Assembly: GCA_905215555.1 (NCBI GenBank)
Contig: CAJMQU010000074.1
Location: 1 to 13,368 of the forward strand
Source of the DNA: an uncultured bacterium
GTDB taxonomy: Bacteria > Bacteroidota > Bacteroidia > Bacteroidales > Bacteroidaceae
Reading direction: 5' to 3'
DNA: 13,368 nt
The position numbers and the translations under genes were made by a program. The first letter of the stretch is position 1. Every line of letters starts with the position of its first letter. Shown here in pieces: positions 7,445 through 13,368 of the stretch. Below the pieces are notes generated by a model. It saw nothing but the letters and a program-made list of their open reading frames with translations. It had not been told where the DNA came from and searched no databases.

Positions 7445-9310
7445 ATGTATATTACTCTCATTATTTTATTTCTTTCTGCAATATTTTTCATGAGCGGCAA
7501 GGTACGCTCAGATTTAGTGGCGCTTTGTGCATTAGTGTTGTTAATCATATCCGGCATTCTGACGCCGGAGGAGGCTCTGACTGGTTTCTCCAATTCTGTA
7601 GTGATAATGATGATTGGGTTGTTCGTTGTGGGAGGCGCTATTTTCCAGACGGGACTGGCGAAGATGATAAGTAGTCGTATCCTGAAATTGGCCGGTAACA
7701 GTGAACTGAAACTATTTGTTCTCATCATATTGGTGACTGCCTTTATCGGTGCTTTTGTCAGCAATACTGGAACGGTGGCCTTAATGCTTCCTATTGTAGT
7801 CAGTATGGCTATGAGTTCACAAATCAATGTCAGCCGTCTGTTGATGCCACTTGCATTTGCCAGTAGCATGGGGGGCATGATGACGCTGATTGGTACGCCG
7901 CCTAACCTTGTTATACAGGAAGCATTGACTTCTGCGGGATATGCGCCACTTACCTTCTTTTCGTTCACTCCCGTAGGTTTGGTGTGTGTCACTGTTGGGT
8001 TGATAGTGCTGATTCCATTGAGCAAAATGTTCCTGACCAAAAAAGGAGATAAAACCCGTAGAGGGAAAAGGAATAAATCACTGAAAGAGTTGGCGGGAGA
8101 GTACCAGTTGTTCCAAAATTTATGTCGGGTGCAGGTGGAGAGCAAATCTTTTTTAACCGGAAAAACCATACAGGAATTAAACATACCGCAACGTTATAAT
8201 GTGGGAATTATGGAAGTTCGCCGCCAGTCTTCCTCTTCCCGCCGTCATTTCTTCAAGACGATGAGTCAGGAAATGGCAGCTGCCAATACGGTTATTCAGG
8301 AGAATGATATTCTTTATGTACTGGGCGATTTTTCAAATGTGAAACGCTTTGCTGAAGAAAATGCCTTGAGGCTACTGGATACACATATAGTGGAGGGCGC
8401 GGTAGAATCAAAGAGTGAAGAACTGGAATTCAATGAAATCGGTATTGCTGAGATTGTATTGATGCCTGCATCCAATCTGGTGAATAAGCCGGTGAAGGAT
8501 TCCGGTTTCCGCGAGAAATTCGGTGTGAATATTCTGGGCATTCAGCGCAAACGCCAATACATCCTAAAGAACCTGAAAGACGAAAAAATGCACTCGGGAG
8601 ATGTGTTGCTGGTGCAGGGCACTTGGGAGAATATAGCCCGTTTGAATGATGATCCTTCGGATTGGGTAGTGCTCGGTCAACCGCTGGCTGAGGCTGCAAA
8701 AGTGACGCTTAACCATAAAGCACCTGTTGCCGCGATCATCATGTTGGGGATGGTGGTAATGATGATGTTCGATTTCATACCGGTTGCTCCCGTAACGGCA
8801 GTAATGATTGCAGGCTTGTTGATGGTGCTTACCGGTTGTTTCCGCAATGTGGAGGCGGCATATAAGACTATCAACTGGGAAAGTATCGTACTGATAGCTG
8901 CCATGATGCCTATGTCATTGGCATTAGAAAAGACTGGAGCATCTGATTTAGTTTCTAAATCGTTGGTAAACGGATTGGGTAGTTATGGACCTTATGTACT
9001 GTTGGCAGGTATTTACTTCACTACTTCGCTGATGACTATGTTTATCAGTAACACAGCCACGGCGGTGCTTCTGGCTCCTATTGCCCTCCAGTCCGCAATA
9101 CAGTTGGAGTTGAGTCCTTTCCCGTTTCTGTTTGCTGTTACTGTGGCGGCAAGTATGTGCTTTGCTTCTCCGTTTTCTACTCCGCCCAATGCACTGGTGA
9201 TGCAGGCGGGACGTTATACATTCATGGATTATGTTAAAGTTGGTTTGCCTTTACAGATAATTATGGGAATTGTGATGATATTTGTGCTCCCGTTATTGTT
9301 TCCGTTTTGA
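7445..9310 (+). CDS. SLC13-family permease with two TrkA-C domains
   Basis: A 621-residue inner-membrane transporter of the DASS/SLC13 type, expected to move an anion (dicarboxylate, sulfate or similar) with sodium or protons. Hydrophobic segments fill about 1-195 and 425-621. Each half carries the family's paired signatures: SNT (106-108) with GTPPNLV (150-156), and SNT (535-537) with STPPNALV (578-585), the inverted-repeat hairpins that form the ion and substrate site. Between them, about 215-405, lies a soluble stretch that fits two TrkA-C (RCK_C) domains, with GDILYVLGD-like strands near 286-295 and SGDVLLVQG (384-392). Length and order match permeases annotated as SLC13 with TrkA-C. The substrate cannot be read from sequence. 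The gene lies 24 bp upstream of a thioredoxin-like gene and is probably co-transcribed with it. Start ATG 7445 begins directly with the first membrane segment. Confidence 0.9.
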   Translation: MYITLIILFLSAIFFMSGKVRSDLVALCALVLLIISGILTPEEALTGFSNSVVIMMIGLFVVGGAIFQTGLAKMISSRILKLAGNSELKLFVLIILVTAFIGAFVSNTGTVALMLPIVVSMAMSSQINVSRLLMPLAFASSMGGMMTLIGTPPNLVIQEALTSAGYAPLTFFSFTPVGLVCVTVGLIVLIPLSKMFLTKKGDKTRRGKRNKSLKELAGEYQLFQNLCRVQVESKSFLTGKTIQELNIPQRYNVGIMEVRRQSSSSRRHFFKTMSQEMAAANTVIQENDILYVLGDFSNVKRFAEENALRLLDTHIVEGAVESKSEELEFNEIGIAEIVLMPASNLVNKPVKDSGFREKFGVNILGIQRKRQYILKNLKDEKMHSGDVLLVQGTWENIARLNDDPSDWVVLGQPLAEAAKVTLNHKAPVAAIIMLGMVVMMMFDFIPVAPVTAVMIAGLLMVLTGCFRNVEAAYKTINWESIVLIAAMMPMSLALEKTGASDLVSKSLVNGLGSYGPYVLLAGIYFTTSLMTMFISNTATAVLLAPIALQSAIQLELSPFPFLFAVTVAASMCFASPFSTPPNALVMQAGRYTFMDYVKVGLPLQIIMGIVMIFVLPLLFPF

Positions 9311-9334
9311 GTAAACATTGAAAACATAAGATTA

Positions 9335-9871
9335 ATGAAAGTAGTGAAAAGTCTGATTTTTGTCCTGTTTGCCCTTTGTAGCTTGTCGGGGAAGGCACAG
9401 GAAGTGGCTGTCGATGATGTCGGCTACATTGTGAAAGTAGGGGAGATGGCTCCCGACTTTACTATCACCCTGACAGATGGCAAGATAGTTACTCTTTCCG
9501 AACTTCGCGGTAAGGTAGTGATGTTGCAGTTTACAGCCAGTTGGTGCGGTGTTTGCCGTAAAGAGATGCCTTTCATAGAAAAGGATATCTGGTTGAAGCA
9601 CAAAAATAATCCCGGTTTTGCCCTTATCGGAATAGACCGTGATGAACCGCTGGATAAAGTGATTACATTCGGCAAATCAACTGGTGTAACTTATCCGTTA
9701 GGATTAGATCCCGATGCAGATATATTTGCCAAATATGCGTTGCGTAAGGCGGGAATCACCCGTAATGTACTTATTGACAAAGAGGGGCGCATTGTGATGC
9801 TGACCCGCTTGTATAACGAGCAAGAATTTGCCGCATTGGTGAAGAAGATAGACGAAATGTTGGCAAAGTAG
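9335..9871 (+). CDS. exported TlpA-like thioredoxin-fold protein
   Basis: A 178-residue protein with a signal peptide (basic start MKVVK, hydrophobic core to about 18, likely cleavage after GKA at 21), so it should act in the periplasm. The mature part follows the AhpC/TSA-TlpA pattern: VGEMAPDFTI (35-44), LRGKVVMLQFTASWCGVC ending in the CGVC redox pair (71-74), then KEMPF. Such proteins reduce or exchange disulfides outside the cytoplasm, often for cytochrome maturation or stress. An oddity is the stretch AGITRNVLID (139-148): relatives usually have a cis-proline where Thr142 stands, and that residue shapes the active site. The gene follows the SLC13 permease by 24 bp on the same strand, suggesting one mRNA. 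The lipobox is not convincing, so I call a soluble rather than lipid-anchored protein. Confidence 0.88.
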   Translation: MKVVKSLIFVLFALCSLSGKAQEVAVDDVGYIVKVGEMAPDFTITLTDGKIVTLSELRGKVVMLQFTASWCGVCRKEMPFIEKDIWLKHKNNPGFALIGIDRDEPLDKVITFGKSTGVTYPLGLDPDADIFAKYALRKAGITRNVLIDKEGRIVMLTRLYNEQEFAALVKKIDEMLAK

Positions 9872-9887
9872 TAAATATTTTAAAGTT

Positions 9888-9916
9888 CAAGTTGACCTTA
9901 TTTTAAGGTCAACTTG
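9888..9916. terminator. convergent terminator hairpin at the methyltransferase stop
   Basis: A perfect 13-bp inverted repeat, CAAGTTGACCTTA (9888-9900) and TAAGGTCAACTTG (9904-9916), has a 3-nt loop. It sits between the convergent thioredoxin and methyltransferase genes and includes the last codons and TAA stop (9898-9900) of the latter. U-runs beyond the stem are modest, so termination strength is uncertain. Confidence 0.55.
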
Positions 9917-10629
9917 GCTAAATAATCGTAGTGTTTTCCTTTTTTTACTAATTCCGCCTGGAAACCGTTCTCTGCTGCATAAAAGCTGAGTGTTTGGAAA
10001 TCGATGTAAAGCCAGTCAAACGGCTCTCCCCGAATATTCTTATATTGCATCTGAAAATCGACTTCTCCGTAATAGTCGCCTGCCAAATCGATGACAAAAC
10101 TTCCGTCTTCTTCCTCAAATAAATAACGTAAATCGCTGGAATCCATAAGAATGTATCCGTTCGGGCGAAGCAATTGCTTCATCCTTTTGAAGAAAACAGG
10201 CAGATTTCCCAATTTACCTATAATGCCCGAACCGTTCATCAGCATTAATATCGTGTCATAGGTTTCATAAAAATGTTCATCGAACAGATTGGTCAGTGTG
10301 GCATGCCGTACGCCTCGTTGCTGCATCACTTCTACCGAAAGAGGTGAAATATCAATGGCATGCACGTCTTTGCCCGCTTCTTGCAAAGCAAGGCTGTGGC
10401 AACCGCTTGCGGCACCTACATCCAGAATCTTGCCCGTAGCCAGTTGCAGGGCGTTACGTTCCAGAACGGGCATTTGTTTTTCCGTACGGAATAACTCTTT
10501 CACCGGTATTTCGTCTTCATCAAATTGTGAAGAGAAGACTTGCAGGCGGTCAGCCTTATGTCGTTTGAAGTAATCAGCGATGGCAGCTCCCATCGGATCT
10601 TTATCAGCAGAAAGCAGAGCGGTATTCAT
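9898..10629 (-). CDS. class I SAM-dependent methyltransferase
   Basis: A 243-residue cytoplasmic protein. The SAM-binding core is clear: motif I ILDVGAASGCHSL (68-80, with VGAASG at 71-76), the acidic end of strand 2 in AIDIS (91-95), a post-II stretch YDTILMLMNG (124-133), and LRPNGYILMDSSD (about 154-166), typical of the fourth and fifth strands. It resembles methyltransferase-11/25 proteins acting on small molecules, but nothing identifies the substrate. The open frame extends to a TTG three codons upstream (10638); I prefer ATG 10629 because it is the first ATG, just after a promoter-like TATCTTTG. It is transcribed toward the thioredoxin gene and divergently from the small lysine-rich gene. 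Confidence 0.88.
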   Translation of the reverse strand: MNTALLSADKDPMGAAIADYFKRHKADRLQVFSSQFDEDEIPVKELFRTEKQMPVLERNALQLATGKILDVGAASGCHSLALQEAGKDVHAIDISPLSVEVMQQRGVRHATLTNLFDEHFYETYDTILMLMNGSGIIGKLGNLPVFFKRMKQLLRPNGYILMDSSDLRYLFEEEDGSFVIDLAGDYYGEVDFQMQYKNIRGEPFDWLYIDFQTLSFYAAENGFQAELVKKGKHYDYLAKLTLK

Positions 10630-10654
10630 TCTATTCAATCTTTTAAAATTGGCG

Positions 10655-10686
10655 CAAAGATACGAAAAATGCCATCCATTGGCAGA
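10655..10686 (-). promoter_or_regulatory. promoter for the methyltransferase gene
   Basis: Minus strand TATCTTTG (10662-10655) exactly matches TAnnTTTG and has TCTG (10686-10683) 20 nt upstream, close to the -33 TTTG. The implied transcript leader to ATG 10629 is under 25 nt. Confidence 0.55.
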
Positions 10687-10693
10687 AAAAAAC

Positions 10694-10701
10694 TATCTTT
10701 G
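10694..10701 (+). promoter_or_regulatory. -7 element for the small lysine-rich gene
   Basis: Plus strand TATCTTTG exactly matches TAnnTTTG, 35 bp before ATG 10737. No good -33 TTTG is seen at 19-21 nt. It is back to back with the methyltransferase promoter, so the two start regions overlap. Confidence 0.5.
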
Positions 10702-10736
10702 TACCGGTCAAATAATAATAAAAAGAAATCGAATAT

Positions 10737-10919
10737 ATGAGTATAGAAGATGCAATGATGGGCGGTATCGTCTTTAAAGGAAAGAAAGATAAACCCAAGG
10801 AAGACGGAAAGATAAAGACTAAAGCCAAGAAGAAATCGTATATTACCGGAAAACATGGTTCCGGTGCTGCCAAGATGAAAGCAGATATACGGAAGAAAAG
10901 GGCGAATCGTCATAAATAA
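10737..10919 (+). CDS. small lysine-rich basic protein of unknown function
   Basis: A 60-residue protein that I do not recognise. It contains 17 Lys and 3 Arg against 6 acidic residues, mostly in the runs KGKKDKPK (14-21), KTKAKKK (27-33) and the tail IRKKRANRHK, with a short apolar N-terminus (MSIEDAMMGGIVF). It has no membrane segment, signal or cysteine. The charge suggests contact with nucleic acid or the ribosome, but that is only inference. Support for coding: ATG start 35 bp after a TATCTTTG promoter element, no competing longer frame in sense, and a sharp stop before a palindromic element. A 92-residue hydrophobic frame on the opposite strand is explained by antisense Lys codons. Its TAA stop forms part of the inverted repeat that follows. 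Confidence 0.7.
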   Translation: MSIEDAMMGGIVFKGKKDKPKEDGKIKTKAKKKSYITGKHGSGAAKMKADIRKKRANRHK

Positions 10920-11051
10920 AGAGTGATACTATATGTGGGCGAATGATTATTCACCACTACAAGCGTTGGCACAATACATGTAGGGGCGAATAATCATTCG
11001 CCCTAAATACACAATATGACTTTTGCCATGCCTTCTTTTATCACTCTTTAT
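10916..11051. repeat. nested inverted-repeat element, 136 bp
   Basis: The outer arms ATAAAGAGTGATA (10916-10928) and TATCACTCTTTAT (11039-11051) are perfect 13-bp complements. The inner arms GGGCGAATGATTATTC (10937-10952) and GAATAATCATTCGCCC (10988-11003) are perfect 16-bp complements. The right inner arm is also part of a smaller palindrome, GGGCGAAT-AATC-ATTCGCCC (10984-11003). It lies between convergent genes and overlaps the stop of the lysine-rich gene, so it may serve as a terminator; the structure also fits a MITE or BIME-like dispersed repeat. I believe similar GGGCGAAT palindromes recur in Bacteroides genomes but cannot verify it here. Confidence 0.75.
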
Positions 11052-11053
11052 CC

Positions 11054-11431
11054 TTATTTTACCGGAAGAATTTCAATCCAGTAGTCATCCGGGTCATGAA
11101 TGAAGTATAATCCCATAGTTGTATTTTCGAAACATACCCATCCCATTTCTTTGTGATATTGATGGATAGCATCATAATCACCTGCTACGCGGAAGCACAA
11201 ATGGCTTTCGTTCTCTCCCAGCTCATAAGCCTGCGGATGGTCTTTGAGGCATGTCAGTTCCAGCAGGAAACTTGTGCTGCTGTCTGTCAGATAAACCAAT
11301 GTGAAAGAGCCGTCTGAAGCTTCTTTGCGATGATGTTCTTTCAGTCCCAATGCCTTTTCGTAGAAAGCGATGCTGCGTTCCAAATTGCTGACATTGATAT
11401 TGAAATGGTCAAATTTACTTTTTACTTCCAT
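11054..11431 (-). CDS. glyoxalase I-like VOC metalloprotein
   Basis: A 125-residue protein from ATG 11431. It has the two beta-alpha-beta-beta-beta modules of the VOC superfamily: FDHFNINVSNLERSIAFYEK at the start, then ESHLCFRV opening the second module and DPDDYWIEILPVK at the end. All four metal ligands of glyoxalase I fall in place: His9, Glu58, His77 and Glu120. Length and ligand spacing match lactoylglutathione lyase (GloA), which isomerises the methylglyoxal-thiol adduct; in Bacteroides the thiol partner is unclear, so other VOC lyase or isomerase activities are possible. An open frame reaches 24 codons further to 11503, but those codons come from a palindromic intergenic repeat, so I reject that start. 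The gene is framed by two inverted-repeat elements and seems to stand alone. Confidence 0.85.
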   Translation of the reverse strand: MEVKSKFDHFNINVSNLERSIAFYEKALGLKEHHRKEASDGSFTLVYLTDSSTSFLLELTCLKDHPQAYELGENESHLCFRVAGDYDAIHQYHKEMGWVCFENTTMGLYFIHDPDDYWIEILPVK

Positions 11432-11457
11432 ATTGTTAACTGTTAGGTTATTAATCA

Positions 11458-11506
11458 AGAATGATGAATTGCTATGCAGTATGGCGGCACGGCAATTCAT
11501 CATTCT
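11458..11506. repeat. long palindromic intergenic hairpin
   Basis: AGAATGATGAATTGC (11458-11472) and GCAATTCATCATTCT (11492-11506) form a perfect 15-bp stem around a 19-nt GC-rich loop. It lies between the DUF4468 stop (11525) and the glyoxalase-like start (11431), both minus strand. No U-tract follows on the minus strand, so it could be a dispersed palindrome or an mRNA 3'-end stabiliser rather than a standard terminator. Confidence 0.7.
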
Positions 11507-11524
11507 ATTATTTATAGTTTATCT

Positions 11525-12643
11525 TTATTTTACGAACGCTTTCACAATCTCACCCACAAACATGCGTGGCTGACCTTCCATAGGAGCTTGTGAAGGCATC
11601 TTTTTGCATTCCAGAACAACAGACGGCTCGGTCTGGTTGGCCAGATAGAAACGCACTGTATATGTTTCGGCTTTCTCCATTTGTTCGTAAGGCTGATCGG
11701 GAGAGAGGAAGCTGAATATAACAGACTTACCTGATGATTTACCCAATGATCCCCCGGCATTAGCCGTCATCATGGTCATGTTGAAGGCATCCGATCCGAT
11801 TACAAGCACTAATTTGCCTGCGCCCATCTGGATGGCATTAGTCGGCAATTGGTCGGGAGCTATTTCCTTGTAACCCGACACTGTGTTTGAAGCGGCAGGA
11901 GTGGCAGGAGTGAGCGGAGTGGCAGGAATCACTGTAACTTTTGTGGTTTCTGCCGGAGTTTTCACCTCAACTGCTGTCTTGGGTGCAATAACTATCGGAC
12001 CGGAATTGATTACACTCTTTTCTTCTTTGGGCTGAGCTGCCTCGGTTGCTTTGTTGGCTGTAGAAGCACTTAAGGCTTCGGCTGCTCCTAGGGCAAGGTC
12101 GTCTACAAAGTCAACTGTTTTTCTACGCCATTTGGCAAGTCCGCGCACTAATTTAGTTTTGGCTTTGTTCAGTGCATACTTGTCTACAATCCATTCTTCC
12201 GCTGTATACTTTTCTTTTCCTTCGCGGTAGTTATAGCGGATTTTTTCTACTTCCATTGTACACTTTTCGGGTGCGCAAACTACAGAAAGCTGATAGAGAA
12301 TCTTGGTACGGTCCAGTGAAAGTGCACTTGAGCTGAACACAATCCATTCTTCACCGGTACCCACGATTTGTCCTTCTTCAACATTGGTATAAACTACACG
12401 GCTGTTGTTTTCATTCTTTTTCAAACGTGCTTCCATCCAGTTTTGCATGCGTTTGAAGATTTCTTCTTGTGACATGCCGGAGATGCTGAATTCTTTGGTA
12501 AATACGACTTTACCGTCTACTTCGGGCACTGCGCCCACCAGATACTTGCTGTCGTCATCTTTGTCTTTATTCTGGTCCGCAAACATGTTAGTCGGCAGAC
12601 AGATGCATAACAATACTAAAAGAAATTGTGTCAAATTTTTCAT
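11525..12643 (-). CDS. exported DUF4468 domain protein
   Basis: A 372-residue protein. An N-terminal signal peptide (MKNLTQFLLVLLCICLPTNMFA, likely cut near 22) sends it out of the cytoplasm. Residues about 47-130 match the DUF4468 pattern, a TBP-like fold found in secreted Bacteroidetes proteins: VVFTKEFSISGMSQEEIFKR, then VGTGEEWIVFSS and YQLSVVCAPEKCTMEVEKIRYNY. A helical stretch with basic residues (158-180), an Ala/Glu/Lys-rich part and a Thr/Pro/Ala-rich linker (about 195-255, including TPLTPATPAAS) precede a second, possibly beta-rich domain (256-372). Function is unknown. It begins 12 bp after the MBL-fold hydrolase stop on the same strand, so the two are probably co-transcribed. The two cysteines in the DUF domain (Cys123, Cys128) could form a disulfide in the periplasm. 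Confidence 0.85.
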   Translation of the reverse strand: MKNLTQFLLVLLCICLPTNMFADQNKDKDDDSKYLVGAVPEVDGKVVFTKEFSISGMSQEEIFKRMQNWMEARLKKNENNSRVVYTNVEEGQIVGTGEEWIVFSSSALSLDRTKILYQLSVVCAPEKCTMEVEKIRYNYREGKEKYTAEEWIVDKYALNKAKTKLVRGLAKWRRKTVDFVDDLALGAAEALSASTANKATEAAQPKEEKSVINSGPIVIAPKTAVEVKTPAETTKVTVIPATPLTPATPAASNTVSGYKEIAPDQLPTNAIQMGAGKLVLVIGSDAFNMTMMTANAGGSLGKSSGKSVIFSFLSPDQPYEQMEKAETYTVRFYLANQTEPSVVLECKKMPSQAPMEGQPRMFVGEIVKAFVK

Positions 12644-12655
12644 AATAGGTATGTT

Positions 12656-13368
12656 TTATTGAGTTATATCAAAACTTTCTCCCCGGCGGGTTATGGACAG
12701 AAAACGACACCCTTTGCTTTCAGCAAATGTACGGAAAGCATTTCCGCCCTTGTATTCCTCGCTGAAGTGCATAGGCGCAAATATAGTGGTTCTTATCCGT
12801 TCCACGAACTGTTCCGCGCCTTTCATATAATCTTTTCCGATGCGGTTGTCCACAGGAAACATGGTTACGTCTACTGAAGGGGCAGTCTGTTGGAGGCATT
12901 TTACTTCGGCAAGGAAGTCACCTTCCGCTTTCCGGATTTCTTGCGGGGTGGATTCTTCGCTCCAATGCCAGTTGTTCAGGTCGCCGGCATGAAACAGCCG
13001 GACACCTTGCAGGTCAATCAGGAACGAGATTCCCACATCCGTGGAACCGAATGCTTCGATACGGATATTCCGGTCTTCGTACACGTCACCTTTATTAATA
13101 TAAGTGGCATCCTCACGCGTGGCACGACGGTGCTTCAGGATGTCTTTAGAGAAGATGTAGTGAATATCCGGGTGCTCGGCCTTCCATAAAAGAACTTCGC
13201 GATTAAAGTGGTCGGGGTGAAAGTGGGAAGAGAGTACATATAGTTCTCCGGGTCTTCCCAGCAGATAGTCATGAACGATACCTTTATTGTATTCCGCTTC
13301 AGAGGAATCTTTGTAGTAATCGATAATGACCGTCACTCCGTCCGCTTCAATCGCGAAGCCGCTATGGT
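12656..13368 (-). CDS. MBL-fold metallo-hydrolase (5' end beyond window)
   Basis: The reading frame remains open to the window edge, so the true start lies outside. A GTG at 13336 could be taken as a start, but the codons before it read HSGFAIEADGV and continue the typical first strands of a metallo-beta-lactamase fold, so that GTG is internal. The zinc-binding signature HFHPDH is present in SSHFHPDHF, followed by the third-ligand region RLFHAGDLNNWHW (His and bridging Asp) and a late His in PMHF. The sequence resembles small cytoplasmic MBL-fold proteins of the UlaG/L-ascorbate-lactonase-like kind; substrate is not evident. About 237 residues are seen. It is followed after 12 bp by the DUF4468 gene, an unusual pairing of a cytoplasmic hydrolase with a secreted protein that may simply reflect shared transcription. 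Confidence 0.85.
   Translation of the reverse strand, partial: HSGFAIEADGVTVIIDYYKDSSEAEYNKGIVHDYLLGRPGELYVLSSHFHPDHFNREVLLWKAEHPDIHYIFSKDILKHRRATREDATYINKGDVYEDRNIRIEAFGSTDVGISFLIDLQGVRLFHAGDLNNWHWSEESTPQEIRKAEGDFLAEVKCLQQTAPSVDVTMFPVDNRIGKDYMKGAEQFVERIRTTIFAPMHFSEEYKGGNAFRTFAESKGCRFLSITRRGESFDITQ

Noticed and set aside
7441..8184. 247-codon open frame antisense to the SLC13 permease
   Set aside because: It lies fully over a clear transporter with conserved motifs, and its translation shows no family signature; it is a frame shadow.
10635..10913. 92-residue hydrophobic frame antisense to the lysine-rich gene
   Set aside because: Its Leu/Phe richness is simply the complement of AAA/AAG lysine codons, and it would overlap both divergent promoters.
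11432..11503. 24-residue N-terminal extension of the glyoxalase-like protein
   Set aside because: These codons are read through a 15-bp palindrome, and the VOC domain begins normally at ATG 11431 with His9 in place.
13334..13336. GTG start of the MBL-fold hydrolase
   Set aside because: The frame stays open upstream to the window end and encodes HSGFAIEADGV, a typical start of the MBL fold, so the gene is cut by the window.

Overview
This window almost certainly comes from a Bacteroides (or close Bacteroidales) genome. Three things point there: several sites match the Bacteroides promoter signature TAnnTTTG, the 47-bp CRISPR repeat is of the kind I associate with type II-C systems of B. fragilis and relatives, and the genes are typical of the group (DUF4468 secreted protein, TlpA-like thioredoxin, SLC13 permease).

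Layout. Positions 1-375 have no convincing gene. They hold a GC-rich structured stretch (about 124-176), a strong 12-bp bidirectional hairpin (271-300) and, directly beside it, a sequence that matches the CRISPR repeat in inverted orientation and is my candidate tracrRNA anti-repeat (301-327). Positions 376-1421 are a CRISPR array of 13 identical 47-bp repeats plus one degenerate terminal repeat, with 13 spacers of 29-30 bp. No cas gene is in the window; cas1/cas2/cas9 would have to lie to the left. The degenerate repeat overlaps the stop codon of a very large minus-strand gene (1411-7203). Its product carries a transglutaminase-like region, DUF4011, an SF1 helicase, a Vsr/DUF559-type nuclease and DUF3320, the architecture of the Hhe anti-phage system. 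The left third of the window is therefore a compact defense locus in which gene and crRNA-sense array are co-oriented.

The rest looks like ordinary chromosome: a plus-strand pair encoding an SLC13/TrkA-C permease and a secreted TlpA-like thioredoxin (7445-9871); a convergent methyltransferase (9898-10629, minus); a tiny lysine-rich plus-strand gene (10737-10919) divergent from it; a glyoxalase-I-like gene (11054-11431, minus) bracketed by two palindromic intergenic elements; and a minus-strand pair of an MBL-fold hydrolase (cut by the window end) followed 12 bp later by a DUF4468 protein.

Most interesting points: (i) every CRISPR repeat contains a near-perfect Bacteroides promoter (GTTG, 19 nt, TATCTTTG) directed into its own spacer, suggesting per-repeat crRNA transcription; (ii) a tracrRNA candidate is placed so that the last repeat's promoter could transcribe it; (iii) the array physically abuts an Hhe-like gene, with the terminal repeat sharing its stop codon; (iv) one spacer encodes a Walker A P-loop, hinting at its phage target.
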